This document shows, piece by piece, positions 19,524 to 31,900 of a DNA stretch of 49,379 nt. A model generated the notes under the pieces. That model saw only the letters and a list, made by a program, of their open reading frames with translations, did no database searches and was not told where the DNA came from. The position numbers and the translations under genes were made by a program. Location of the stretch: the NCBI GenBank assembly GCA_945869955.1, contig CAMBQP010000011.1:1-49379 (forward strand), given 5' to 3'. The stretch comes from Schlesneria paludicola DSM 18645. GTDB lineage: Bacteria > Planctomycetota > Planctomycetia > Planctomycetales > Planctomycetaceae. Within the stretch, counting starts at the first letter, position 1; each line of letters opens with the position of its first letter.

Positions 19524-20065
19524 GTTTGATTTTCAATCTGCAATTGCAGTCTGAGCCAAGCCCGAGCCATCCGCCAGTCGTCTTTCACAACCCAGGTCGA
19601 GACCCCCAGTGTTGCGGCCGTCTCTTCGATACTCAAGCCGCCGAAGTACCGCAGTTCGACCACCTGGGCATGACGGGGGTTTAAATTCACCAGGCGATCC
19701 AACGCCTCGTCCAGCGACAGCAAATCCAGGAAATCCATCGACAATCGATCGGGAATCTCTTCGGTCAATTCCCCCCGCACCCTGTCATCGAAGCGTTTGT
19801 GCGTCGATCGTTTCCGCGCATGATCAACCAGCACGAACCGCATCATTCGGGCGATCACTGCACAAAACTCGGTCCGATCATCCGGGTGTACCAGCTTCCC
19901 TTCGACCAGGCGCAAAAACGCCTCGTGCACCAGCGCCGTCGGCTGCAAAGTGTGATCAACACGCTCACGCTGCAGATATTCGCGAGCAATCTGCCTGATC
20001 TCACTGAAGCAGTGCAGAAATTTCGCGATGGATTGCTCTCGAGCAAAAATCAATTCACCGGTCAT
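19520..20065 (-). CDS. ECF-type sigma factor paired with a kinase
   Basis: 181 residues from ATG 20065, with GAAGG about 9 bases upstream. Region 2 is visible as 'PTALVHEAFLRLV' to 'ARMMRFVLVDHARKR', and region 4 as 'LNPRHAQVVELRYFGGLS' with the helix-turn-helix 'IEETAATLGVSTWVVKDDW'. This matches the ECF-like sigma-70 family (Pfam Sigma70_ECF, TIGR02999) that directs RNA polymerase to alternative promoters. There is no anti-sigma gene next to it. Instead the stop codon overlaps the start of the kinase gene by 4 bases, as in the planctomycete ECF groups genetically linked to Ser/Thr kinases. The likely targets cannot be read from the sequence. The divergent surface-protease gene is a candidate by position only. 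Confidence 0.93.
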   Translation of the reverse strand: MTGELIFAREQSIAKFLHCFSEIRQIAREYLQRERVDHTLQPTALVHEAFLRLVEGKLVHPDDRTEFCAVIARMMRFVLVDHARKRSTHKRFDDRVRGELTEEIPDRLSMDFLDLLSLDEALDRLVNLNPRHAQVVELRYFGGLSIEETAATLGVSTWVVKDDWRMARAWLRLQLQIENQT

Positions 20066-20487
20066 GTCACCAAACCTTCGATTCCAGGCGAGCCAAACCC
20101 CTCTTTTCAGTGATTCAGCCCGATTTTGACAAATTTACCAAAATTTCCCGAAAAACACCTCCCTCGTCTCCTGAAAAACACGCTTACTTAGTTGAGATAC
20201 GTTCGCACAAAGAGAATTGATGGAAAACTCGCCTGAAAAAACGCGTGTCGGGGCTTGTGACCCCCAATTGCCTGGAAACGTATCGTAACGCAACTCGTTT
20301 TTAAAAATGATTTGGAATTAACGCGTTGAGCCGCCCCCAACAAACGGATTCAAACAGGCATAGCGATGCACTCTCAGCTTTGTGGCAAAAATGGCTGCAA
20401 AACGGGAACGTGAGATTCCCAATACTCGGGATTGGTGTTTTTTGGCAGCGAGAACACTTGCATCAAGTTGAACCGAAGGAAGCAAGA
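20066..20487. other. Divergent intergenic region, 422 bases
   Basis: This separates the sigma factor gene (leftward) from the surface protease gene (rightward) and should hold both promoters. It is AT-rich in its middle part. A TTGACA occurs at about 20124 but has no matching -10 element at the usual spacing, so I do not call a promoter. The protease frame is open back to a TTG at 20326, but that extension has no ribosome site. Confidence 0.5.
20476..20480 (+). promoter_or_regulatory. Ribosome binding site for the surface protease
   Basis: AAGGA lies 7 bases before ATG 20488. This fixes the start well downstream of the first possible codon (TTG at 20326) and places the LE-x-R-x-LL signal about 40 residues from the N-terminus. 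Confidence 0.65.
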
Positions 20488-22752
20488 ATGATTATGAACG
20501 ATTGGCTTTTGAATGGTATGGAACGATTTTTGTCACGAAGCACCCGCTCGACGCCTCGTCGTCGGAAAGGGAGCGCAGTAGCCGCAGCGGCGGCGGTGCA
20601 GATTCTCGAGCAACGAATACTGCTGTCTGCAACCGTCCCCATGGAATCGGATTTCAATCCCGATACAACCCCAATTCTGGCATCGACTCTCATTTCCAAC
20701 CTGAATTCATCAATCCCATTCAGCACGACAGGTTATGGCGGACCAACAGGTGATGTTGCCGGGGGAATGGTAGGTCAATCTTATAACCAGTCGATCTTCG
20801 TCGGCCATCTGCCGGGCCAACAGTACAATATTTCGGTCGCCTCGGGCTGGAATTTGCCCCCTGGCCTGCAACTGCAAGATGCCAGTGGAGTCCCGGCAAC
20901 CGATGGAATCCTTACCGGAGTCTCCCGTTTCCGGATCGCCAGCCTAGCGGGAACCGGCCCAACGGCTCCCGGTCAGTACAACGTTGCGTTCCTTGCCACA
21001 AGTACGGCGAACAACGCGATTTCGGACACCGTTGTTTATCACTTTTTGATTCGCCCCTCAGCCAGCGTTTTTCAGGGGTCGGTGACGACAACGATGCCCG
21101 CACCGGCCGGGGATGCAACAGCCCTTGGCTTCAACTCGCTCGTGCTTCCTCCAGGTACGGTTGGCCGCCCCTACAACGCCACGATCAAAGTCGCCAATGG
21201 GGCCATCGGATCCGTGGCTCTGATGACCCAGTTGTCGGGGGGAAACCTGGCCTCCGCAGTCAATCTGCAACAACCCGTCCCTGGCCTGATCGGTGGCAAA
21301 GGGGGAAATGTGACCGGTGTCAACCAGGTCACTGGAAATATGCTGCGGGATGTCATCGCCAACGTCGCAGGACTGAAAATCAAATGGTCGGCCAAAACCA
21401 GCACGATCAGTATCCGCGGGATTCCAACCATCAGCGTGGGGGGGGTGAACGACCCGCTGCTGCTGAAAGTCACTGGAACGAATCATCAAACGCTGTACTA
21501 CAACTTCGCGCTGACCCACTCGCCAGCACAGATCGCAAAAGCGTATGGATTTTCCTCGGTGGTACTTGCAGGGGGAATCAAAGGGACTGGCGCAGGTCAG
21601 ACCGTGGCGATTTTTGCCATCGGAGATAACTCGGCTTTTGTCAGTAGCACCAATCCCAACTTTCGCAACAGTGACCTCAGTATGTTTGATCGGGCCATCG
21701 GCTTGAATAGCTTCAATCAGCCCGGAGGCCCCGTCTTCCTGAAGGTCGATCAATCAGGCGGAACGAATTACCCGTCTCAGCAAATCAATCCTGACCCGAG
21801 CGAAGTTCCGCAGGACATCCAGTGGGTCCATGCCTTGGCACCACTCGCCAATATCGTTGTTATTGAGGCGTCGAGTAGTTCCGTGGCTGATGCTCAAGCG
21901 GTCATGACTCTTGTGGCGAACTGGAATATTCCCGGAATTCCAGCCCCTTCTGTTTTAACATCCAGCTTTAATGCCGACAGCCTGAATTCGGGCCCCTTTG
22001 CACCCAACGTCACGTATGTTTCGTCCAGTGGGGATTTTGGACCGAGCGGCTTTGGCGCGTCGAATGTCGTCGTGGCGGGATACACACAGATCAAGACGAC
22101 CGCCAGTGGTCACTTGATCTCTGAACAGGCGGTCTACGGAGGGTCAATGCAAACCACGGGGAAATCCTTTACATCCGGCGGGGGTGTCGATGGGACTCAA
22201 CCGCAACCGACCTATCAGCAATTTGTTCCGAATACGACAAAACTCGCCAATCCGGTCAGTACTGCGGGCCGTACCGATCCCGATGTCAGTTTTAACGGCT
22301 CTGAAGTTTCCGGTGTCGCCGTTTATAACTCTTACGAAAACACGACAACCACGAACTTTAAATCGGGCGGGAATAATTACGCCTTTGGGGGCTCACCCTG
22401 GGGAAACGCCTGGGGAACCAGCATCGCCGCCCCCTCCTGGGCCGCGATTTTCGCGATCGCCAATCAGGGTCGCCAGCTGGCAGGCCAGCTGCCACTGGAT
22501 GGGATCAGCCAGACCCTCCCCACACTTTATTCCTTGGCAAACGCCCCTCCCCTCCGCTCGGTGGGGGCAACAGTCAATCAAACGACCCAGAAAACAACCC
22601 CTGTCCCCCCTGCCTCGGGCAAGAACTATTACAACGTCTTCGCGGGGCTGGGGAGTCCGATTGTCAATCTGCTGATTCCAAAGCTGGTAAAGGCCAAAGG
22701 GGCTGCCCTGTCCTTAACCGCGAAACTGAGCAACCTCGGTAAGCGTTCTTGA
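20488..22752 (+). CDS. Surface-directed sedolisin-family (S53) serine protease
   Basis: 754 residues. The N-terminus has a basic stretch (SRSTRSTPRRRKG), an Ala run, and LEQRILLSA at residues 40-48, the LEPR-XLL-type motif of planctomycete surface proteins. Two Ig-like/putative-Ig units follow (about residues 75-340; 'WNLPPGLQLQDASG'). The protease domain begins near residue 345 (AQIAKAYGF, then GAGQTVAIFAI). It has the sedolisin residues: Glu439 and Asp443 in EVPQD, oxyanion Asp516 in SSGDFG, and the nucleophile Ser645 in GTSIAAPSWA. A DPDVS segment also matches the family. The usual sedolisin pro-domain that keeps the enzyme inactive is not recognisable, its place being taken by the Ig-like units. 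The same strand continues 201 bases later with the giant adhesin gene, so cleavage of surface proteins is a possible role. Confidence 0.9.
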   Translation: MIMNDWLLNGMERFLSRSTRSTPRRRKGSAVAAAAAVQILEQRILLSATVPMESDFNPDTTPILASTLISNLNSSIPFSTTGYGGPTGDVAGGMVGQSYNQSIFVGHLPGQQYNISVASGWNLPPGLQLQDASGVPATDGILTGVSRFRIASLAGTGPTAPGQYNVAFLATSTANNAISDTVVYHFLIRPSASVFQGSVTTTMPAPAGDATALGFNSLVLPPGTVGRPYNATIKVANGAIGSVALMTQLSGGNLASAVNLQQPVPGLIGGKGGNVTGVNQVTGNMLRDVIANVAGLKIKWSAKTSTISIRGIPTISVGGVNDPLLLKVTGTNHQTLYYNFALTHSPAQIAKAYGFSSVVLAGGIKGTGAGQTVAIFAIGDNSAFVSSTNPNFRNSDLSMFDRAIGLNSFNQPGGPVFLKVDQSGGTNYPSQQINPDPSEVPQDIQWVHALAPLANIVVIEASSSSVADAQAVMTLVANWNIPGIPAPSVLTSSFNADSLNSGPFAPNVTYVSSSGDFGPSGFGASNVVVAGYTQIKTTASGHLISEQAVYGGSMQTTGKSFTSGGGVDGTQPQPTYQQFVPNTTKLANPVSTAGRTDPDVSFNGSEVSGVAVYNSYENTTTTNFKSGGNNYAFGGSPWGNAWGTSIAAPSWAAIFAIANQGRQLAGQLPLDGISQTLPTLYSLANAPPLRSVGATVNQTTQKTTPVPPASGKNYYNVFAGLGSPIVNLLIPKLVKAKGAALSLTAKLSNLGKRS

Positions 22753-22782
22753 ATGATAAGCGTTCCTGAATCACCTCCATTG

Positions 22783-22805
22783 GGGCCGTACTCATGTACG
22801 GTCCC
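22783..22805 (+). terminator. Hairpin between protease and adhesin genes
   Basis: CCGTAC-TCAT-GTACGG forms a 6-base-pair stem extended by GGG/CCC with one bulged T, 30 bases after the protease stop. No T-tract follows, so it could be a terminator, an mRNA stabiliser or an attenuator. Just before it, AAGCGTTCTTGAAT around the stop codon is repeated with one change 17 bases on. Confidence 0.4.
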
Positions 22806-22938
22806 GATTCCCATACCACAATGATCCAAAAACCAGCTCAACGAACAAGCAATCTTGAATCGACCTAATTCGTTGAACTGGGGTCCAAGCACCATACTCG
22901 GAAATGAATTGACTAAAGAGGCAGAACTGAATTGCCTC

Positions 22939-22944
22939 GAGGGA
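22939..22944 (+). promoter_or_regulatory. Ribosome binding site for the giant adhesin
   Basis: GAGGGA lies 9 bases before ATG 22954. It supports this start over the TTG at 22855, which has no such site and would add 33 residues. Confidence 0.6.
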
Positions 22945-22953
22945 CTTTTAAAG

Positions 22954-25900
22954 ATGATCGCACGTCGTCCACAATCACCGTCTCGGGCAAAATCGGGTTG
23001 GCTCCCCTCTCTGAATTTGACAGGACTTTGGCGTCGACGCGTGGCGCTGCTGCCGCGCCAGAGCCGGTTGATGACGCGACGGTTTTCCGCCGAAACGCAA
23101 ATCCTGGAAAAACGGACGCTGTTGACGACGATCATCGCACAGAACTGGAACAGCAATGGTGGTGACATTGCCATCACGGACTCGAGCGAGATCATCATTA
23201 ATTCGGGCGTGATCTTGAATACCGCTTCTTCCACCGGAGCGGCCGGTAATATCACGCTCAGCGCCCCAAAGATTGTGATCCAATCCGGAGCGATCCTCGA
23301 AACATCCTCCTCGATCGGTCAAGCGGGAACCATCAGCTTGAGTGCCTCACGGCCCTCCAGTGACACACTCTCGATTAACGCGAACTCTCCCTCGATTACG
23401 GTCAATGCCGGAGCTCAATTGCTCGCTACAGGAACGACCTCCGCGAACAACGGAGCGATTACCCTTGATGCCAATGGTACCGTGCCGGATGCGAAATGGG
23501 CAATTTGGGCTCAGGCAGAGGACATTTACGAATGGGTTCGCGGCGCAAATGCAACCATCACGATTAACCAGACCGCAGCAATCAGTGGGGGAAATGTCAC
23601 GATTTCGACGGCGGCGGGGGACCAATTCAAAACTCAAAATATGGTCAATTCTTATACGGGGGGTGTCGCCGGCAAAGCCGAAGAAATCCTGAGCAAGATG
23701 ACGACTTTGCCAGTGTCGATCATTGTTAAGCAACCCGAGGCGGAAATCACATTCGTCAATAGCACGACCAGCAGTAGCACGACCGGCAGTAGCACGACCC
23801 ACGCCAGTACGATCAGCAGCAGTGGAAATGTCAAGATCTCGAGCCTCACGACTCCCTATGCGGATGCAGAGGCGTTCTGGGGATACTTTAAAGGTTATTT
23901 TAATAAAAGCTCGGCAAAAAAGAACCCGTTCGGCGCGGCTGTGGGGGTCAATTACATCAACCCCAAGGCAACGGTCGAACTGCAGTCCCAGACGGCGATC
24001 AACGCCGCAGGAACCGTGACGATCGGGACAACTGCGACGGTAAACAATGAATTGACTGCCAAAGCGAAAAAAGCCCAAGGGGCCTCCGAGGCCAATGCGG
24101 AAACCTCCACTCTTGCCATTGGGGTGACGATTCTGCAAGTCGCATCGACGATCAACGTCGATGCGGGGGCCAGTATCACAGCCGGTCAGACCGTTCAGAT
24201 CACTGCGGCCGCCGTCAATAAAAGTCAGCTGACTGTCAAATCCGCCTCTTACGAGGATGGTCGAACGGGCGTCGCAGTTGGATTTGCCGAGTCTCACGCT
24301 CATGTTCAGGCGATTGTTGATGGTAGCATCACCGCCAGCGGTAATGCTACGGTTCCGGCATCGCTAAATTTCAACGCGGATCTTGTCGTCAATTTTGCGA
24401 CCGACAGCCTGATTTTCCCCAACCCGATTCCCTCGGGTTATCAAAACGGAACCGAGATTCTCTACGACGCGGGACCTGGTGGTGTCGCGATTCCCGGACT
24501 TCATTCGGGCGGAATCTATTACGCCATTTTGAACCCATCAAACCCCCGCAGCCTGCAACTTGCCGCGACACTGGCCGGTGCCATCAGCGTAACACCCACC
24601 CCCATCAGTTTTGGCGGCGGCTACCCTACGTTAACCGATTCAAACGGGAATTCGGTACCGATTACCAGCCTCAATCCCTCCAATAACACAATTCCATTCG
24701 ATTTTGGTACCTGGCAAAACGGCAACCCGCTATTCACCAATGGTGAAACGGTGACGTACACACCGGTCGCTGGCCAGTTCATCGGGTCGATTGCCGCGAA
24801 TGGAATCGTGAATCCCCTTGCAGCAGGATCCTACACGGTTCTGGTCGTCAATTCCTCGATCACTAACACAACCCCGTATGCAATTCAGTTGATAAATTCC
24901 AGCGGTCAAGCACTTCAACTGACCGGAAATTCCAGCTTTACGGCAGGAACCACGACTTATACTGTTGGTGGTTTCGATATAAATAATGACACCGTTAATT
25001 TTAACTTTCCCAGCTCAACGCCGACCAGAGTCTACCCGAACCAAACGACAATCATTGGCAATCTGATCAATGGCCAAGCGCTGGTTTTCAATCAGGGATT
25101 GGGAGTACAGATCAGTAACTTGACGGATGGTCAGACCTATTACGCAATTGTAGACCCCACCACGCCCGGTGTGATTCAACTGGCCAATACGCAATCACAG
25201 TCCCAAGCTGCCAATCCGGTCGTGCAGGATGCCAATCCGACACTCATGGGCCTTGGAAATCAGCCGCTCTACAGCAATCAATTATTGATCGGCTCCGCCA
25301 CAACCGCGACGACGGGTGGAGCGTTGATCCTGACCTCGTTACAAAATCTCTCGAATGCCGCGTCACAGAATCTCTCGAATAACGCAACCGGTGGAACATT
25401 TGTTCTTAATCTGACCATCAACGGCCAAGCCAAGAAAACCAGTTCGATCTCGTACAATGCCTCAAGTGCGAGCGTCGCCGCAGCGATTGATAGCGCTGCG
25501 GGATTGACCGTCACGGTGACCGGAGCGGGAACAACACAATCTCCATGGATCATTACTCCGCCAGTTGGTACTACGCAGTTAATGATTGCATCCGTGACCG
25601 ATTCGCTGGTTGGTGGAAGTTCGTCACTTTGCAACCCAATGACACAGACGTTGTCCAACACGGCAACAAGCGGCACGTTTGTACTGAACCTGACAGTGAA
25701 TGGTCAGAGCAAAACCACCACTCCGATTGCTTACAACGCATCGAACATCAGCCTCGCTGCGGCAATTCAGTCCGCTGCGGGATTGACCGTCACGGTCATC
25801 GGGTCTGGAACAGCTCAGGCTCCCTGGGTGATCACCACTCAAGTGGATACCCTGCAATTACTCGTTGAATCTGTCACGGACTCTCTGTCCGGGGGGATCT

Positions 25901-28900
25901 CGACTCTCTCTAATCCCTTGACACAGGCGTTGTGGAGCACGGCGACGGCGGGAACGTTTTCGCTCACTCTGACGGCCAATGGCCAGACACTCTCAACCCC
26001 CTCGTTGAATTACAATGCGGCTCCGGCGGACATTGCGGCCAGCATTCTGGCGGCATCCGGCGTCAGCGTGACGGTCACCGGATCAGGCACAGCGCAGTCA
26101 CCCTGGCTGATTACACCCAACTATCAAATTACGATTGCGAACATTGAATCCGGAGTCGGACTAGTGTTTCAAACCGCTCCTGGCTTGATGGATGGCACCC
26201 CCATTGTTTTTCAGGGCGCCTCGGGGCGTCCGGTAAACGGGTTAGTCAGTGGACAAGTTTACTATGCCTCGAATCAGGTGAACCCAAGTTTTAATCCGAT
26301 TTTTTCAAATTACATTCTGGGGCTAACGACCGCACAATCCCCTGGCTCTCCATTGGTCGATATCGAGTTGCAACAATCGCTGACTGACACGCAAGGTAAC
26401 TCGTATGTCATTGACGGAACCGATGGAACAGCCAGCCTGCTTTCCGTGACCATTCCCGCCTCGAACTCATTGAATATCACCAGTGCGAACGGAAGTTTCC
26501 TGACCGGTGGAACCGTCACCGTGGGGACACTGAGCACCAGTACCGTACAACTATCGACTCAGGCGACGGGAGGATCGTTTACAATCCTTGTTGCACCGCA
26601 AAGTCAGAATCAACAAGTCGAAATCACCGCACCTCTTCCCTGGAATGCGACCGCCTCGCAAGTGGCTGCGGCAATGAACTTGCTCCCCGGCGTCAGCGTG
26701 ACCGTGACGGGAAGTGGCTCCAACGCGAGCCCCTGGGTGATTTCTGGAACCGGGCTGGAAAATGGATTAGTGGCCGATGATTCGCTGTTAACCGGTGGCC
26801 TGGGAACGATCTCGACAAACACCACAGCGCTGAGCGTGCTGCAGCTCTGGAACAACGCTGTTGGCGGCACATTTACCCTCTCGGTTAACCCCAACAACAT
26901 AGGAATCGAAACCTCCGTCCCCCTAGCCTGGAACGCAACAGCGACCGATATCGCCGCCGCATTGAACTTACTCGCCGGAGTCACCGTTTCGGTCATTGGC
27001 AGTGGCACGGCTGCCAGTCCCTGGCAAATCGCCGGGGATGGAATCGGCGGTCTTTCGACCGATGATTCGCAATTGACCGCCAGTTCCAGCTCAAGCACTG
27101 CGGGATCGCAAACCAACAACAGCTCTGTCACCGCTGAGCAGCTTTGGACGGATGCGGCGAGTGGCACCTTCACCATTTCCGTCACGAACGCTGCCGGTCT
27201 CATCGAAACCACGGCACCCATCCCTTGGGATGCGACGCCCGGTGCGGTTGAAATCGCGCTGAATGCACTCAATGGTGTGAATATCTGGTCCGTCACCGGG
27301 AGCGGCGTGCAGTCTGATCCCTGGATGATCGCCTGGAACGGTGGCACCGCTCTTTCGAATGTTTCGACCAACAACTCACAGCTTCTTGCCAGTGGTGCCA
27401 TCACCCAGACAAACCCCGCGAACCTGCAACCCGTCTGGACCACTGCCTCAGGGGGAACATTCACCTTAAGTCTCGTCGTCAATGGACAAACAGAAACGAC
27501 CGCGCCCCTCAACTGGAATGCCTCGGCAGCGGATGTCGCTGCGGCATTCAATTCACTTCCCGGCTTGATCACCTGGGTGTCGGGGAGCGGGACCGCAACA
27601 GATCCCTGGTTAATTCAGGCCGACGATTTCACCATTTCGACCGGGACACCGCTCATATTCACCGATAGCTGGGGTTTGGATAATCCAGGGTTAATTAACG
27701 GGAATACTTACTATGCCGTTGTGAATGCTAATCAGGAAAGCCCTGGCTCGATCATTCTGGGACTCACAAATACATTAGCGGAAGCACAGCAATCCAGTCC
27801 ACCTCTGCTCCCGCTATACACAACAATCGCCCTGGGAATCGCCACCAGAAACCAAATGGCTGGCGTCAGCCAATCACTGGCACCAAGCATGCAGGCTTCA
27901 GGCATCCAGATTCGTGCCAATCTCACCTCGACAGACTCGATCGTCGTCATGGATCTCTTTGGGACAACCATGGTCAGGTCCCGAATTAATAAGTGGCTGA
28001 AATCGGATGTGGTTTCACCGGCATTAGCAGCCGCAGCGGCTGGAATCAAATCAGCCGTACTTTCTGTGGCAAAACTCCTTGGATTCAAGTCCAAGGAATC
28101 CGCTGCGAAAACACCGAAACCGGTTAAGCAGGCGACAACGTATCAGAATCAAAATTTCCGCACGGTCCTGGCTGCGGACTCGACGTTGCTGGTTAACAAC
28201 ACCGTCGAAGCCATTATCGGAAGCACGGCCATTCTGCTCACCCCCGGCAGCGTTCTCGTCGAAAGCATGATTACAGAAAACCTGCATTCCGAAGCCGAGG
28301 CAGAGACGAATGTCAACAACGATAGCAGTTACTCCGTGGATGTCGCAGTCGCTGTAGCCCTGGTTCGTAATACCAGTCGTGCCTATATCGCTTCGGGTGC
28401 TCAGGTCACGGGCGGCGCCGGTGTCAGCGTCAACTCGAAGATTGACTATCCCTGGCAAGGGGCAGTCAGTTTTCCGGACTTTTTTCGCAAACCCCTCCAG
28501 GATCTCAAAACATTTGCCAGCGACTTCGAAACCATTGGTGACAATGAGCTTGGCATCGACCAGTATCTCTTTAATAACTGGACGGATGCCTTCAGCGGCC
28601 CCAACAAACTGCTCACGAATGAGCAAAGTAAACTGAACGCGCAGCTGAAACTTTCTGTTTGCTTCAGTGTTTCCGACACCGAATTCACGAACGAAAATCT
28701 CGCCCAAATTGCGGCCGGGGCGCAGATCAATCAAACGTCGTTTACCTCAGCCCCCGTCAGTCAGCCGGTGAGCGTCACTGCCACAACGAATATGGCGCAG
28801 ACGGGGGCTTCCGGCAACCTGATGATCTACATCGACCCGGTCTATAATCGAAATTCTCCTGTCAGTTTGCCCGGTGGCACCAATTCCGTCGGGGGATCTT

Positions 28901-31900
28901 CGAGTTCGATTGTCATGAACAATCATACCAATGCCTATTTAGGGAATACCGACCCTCATCACGATCCCGTCACGGAACCGACCCGAGTCAACGTCGGCAG
29001 CGGGGGATTGACCGTCAACGCCACGACCAATGTCTGGTATCTGCAATTGGTTCAAGGGGGTGGTTCGGCGACGAACACTGGCGTGGCTGGTTCGCTGGGA
29101 TTGTTCGAGACCCCTGCGCAAGAGACTACCGCTGCAATTGTCCCCGTCACCCCTTCTGGTAGCTCCCCACTGACAACATCCCTGTTTGTGACTGCGGCCC
29201 CCGGAACAATGGGAGATGTCAACGTCAATGCCACTGACGAAACCACACTGATTCTGGCCTCGGGAAACGTGCTCAAAAGTCAAAACACCGGCGTGGGAGT
29301 CAGCGTTTCGGTTGTTGATCTTCACCGCAATGTCTCGGCTTATCTCGGCAGACCTGACGGCAGTAGCCCCCTTTCCTCACTGTTGTCGGGGCTGGGTAAC
29401 GTCACGATTCAGGCGCTCGCATCCGGTTCGATTACACCCATTGCACTCGCCGGGACGAGCGTAAGTGCTGGGGGCTCCACGAGCGGGCAACCACAACACG
29501 GAGGCACGAAGAATCAAGCGACTCAAAATTACGGTATCGGCGTCTCGGGCGATGCCGCGACAACTGTCGTCGATGACATGGTTCTCGCGTACATCAACGA
29601 CACGGGAACACTTCCTGGAACCGTCGGTGCAACTCCGTTCACCCTGACGGTCACCAGCGAAGATCGCACGCAAGTCAACTCGCTGACCGGTGCGTATGCC
29701 CAGAACTCGGGAAAATCGACTCAGGCCGCCGAAACGTCAGTCGGAATTGCCGGATCGCTCGCTCTCAATTTTGTCACGGCGAATGTCGAGGCTTTCATCG
29801 ATCAGATGACGATTACGTCGATGGCGATTGATCTGAGTGCGACCAATGAAATGAAAGTTGGCGCACTGGCTGCCGGGGGGAACGCGAACACCGTCGGGAA
29901 TGGTGCATTTGCCGTCGCGGGGTCGATTGCCAATAACCAATTGACGCTCATAACACAGGCTGAACTGAATTCGGTGACGGGAACAAACCTGGCCAATCTC
30001 CAGATTGTGGCGACCAATGCGGTCACCGTTTGGGGGGTCGCTGGAACACTGGACATGCTGTTATCTGAAGCAGGGGGAAAAGACGGAATCCGCGCGGGGT
30101 TTGGACTCGCGGGGGCACTCAACCAGCTGGACTATCAAACGAACGCGGAAGTCAACAACTCATCACTGGCACAAACCTCGGGCGGGATTACCATCACCGC
30201 GACCGACAAGTCGGCGAATTATGGTTTTGCCACCGGGGCAAATATCGTGCAAAGCGGCGTGGCCGGGTCAGGAATGTTTACCACGACCAATGCGACGCTG
30301 AGCGTCAACGCCCTGATTCAAAACAGTACGATCAACAGTACGTCGGCAAGTAGTACAGCGGGTCTGATGCTGGCCTCAACGATGACCCCCCTCTTGATTT
30401 CGGCGGCGGGAAGTCTGGTGGTCACGACGAGTTCTGCGAGCGCGAATAACCCCAATCAAAATCCGAATCTTTTGGGCGCCGGCGTCGCCGTGACGGAGGT
30501 CACGCTGAGCGGCAACAGCACTGCCCAGATTTCGAGCTCGAATGTGACACTCACGTCAGGACCGATTCAAGTCGTCAGTCTGTCTGGCGCTCCGGCGAAT
30601 CTTTCCTCGCTGACTGCGAATCTGTCAGGAATGAATCTTCCCTACCTCAATTCGAATAATATTTACTCGTTTGCCGTTGGCGCAACGGTGTCGAATTCGC
30701 TCCTGACCGGTGACTTTGCGGTGTCGAAAAACACAGTGACGCAATGGAATATTGAGGCGGAAGTCATCAATAGCTCGATCATATCAAGTTCGGGAAATAT
30801 TGCCGTTAATGCCACAGACCACTCATCGATTTATTCGGGAGCCGGGGCACTTTCCACGGATACGGCGTCGTCCAAGTTTTTAGCGGGACTGGCAGCGGGT
30901 GCTGCGGTTTCTTCCAATTCCTTCACGGGTCAGACCGTGGCATTGATCGATAGTTCTACCATTTCCTGCACGGATTCTCAGTACGGGGTCGCCGTCACCG
31001 CCGCCAGCAACAAATTGATCGGCGCCGCGGCTGTCGGGGCCGAGGTGAACGGAACGTTGACCCTGGGAACCTCGGTCGTCTCGAATTCCATCACCGATAC
31101 CGTCAATGCCGCGATCTCTGGCAAGAATCGCTCTTCGCTGATCACCTGCCCTGGGGGGCTGAGTGTTCAATCGACAGAGCAATCGACCATCGGTGCGGGT
31201 GCCGGACAGGTCGCATTCAGCACCTCGGCCTATTTAGCCGCCGGGGCAGCCGCTGCCGTCAACACGATCACCGAAAATGTGAGTAGCTCAATTGCCGATG
31301 CGACCGTGGTCGCGAATTCGGGCAGCGTCTCGGTGAACTCGGTCGCCGAGGGCAATATTTTTGCCTATGCCATCGGTGTGGCGGGCGTGTTCTCGACAGC
31401 CACTTCCGGCGATCTCTTTTCTTTGTCAGGGATTGGGAGCGGGGCGGGGAATTCGATTAACAATGTCGTTTCAGCATTCGTTGGAAATTCGAATAATCCC
31501 GGCAATTCGAAAACGACGATTACCAGCAACGGCCTGACGGTCTCTGCGAGCGACTCCTCCTCGATTCAAGCGGTGGCAGGGGCTGCCTCGGCACAGGCCC
31601 AGGCAGGCGACATGAACGCGATTTCCATGGCCGTCGGAGTCTCAGATGCGATCAACAACATTGGTTCTTCGGCAAATCCCGGTGTCGTCTCGGCAGAAAT
31701 CATGAACTCCACGATCAATCTCCCTCAAGGGAATTTGAACCTTTCCGCGACGGATACGGCGAACATCCTGGCGATCACGGCAGCGGGCTCAGGAACATTT
31801 AACAGCGCGGGTGAACAGATTGGGACCATTTCGGGCGCGGGTGCGGGTTCCGGAAACACGATCTATCAGAACGTCTCTAGCCTCATCAATAGCAGCCTTG

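Noticed and set aside
20326-20487. N-terminal extension of the surface protease from TTG
   Set aside because: No ribosome site precedes the TTG, while AAGGA stands 7 bases before ATG 20488 and the signal motif then lies at the usual distance.
26610-27572. Open frame of 320 codons on the minus strand
   Set aside because: It is antisense to the 'GTF.L' repeats of the adhesin. The periodic composition keeps the reverse frame open; the product looks like no protein family.
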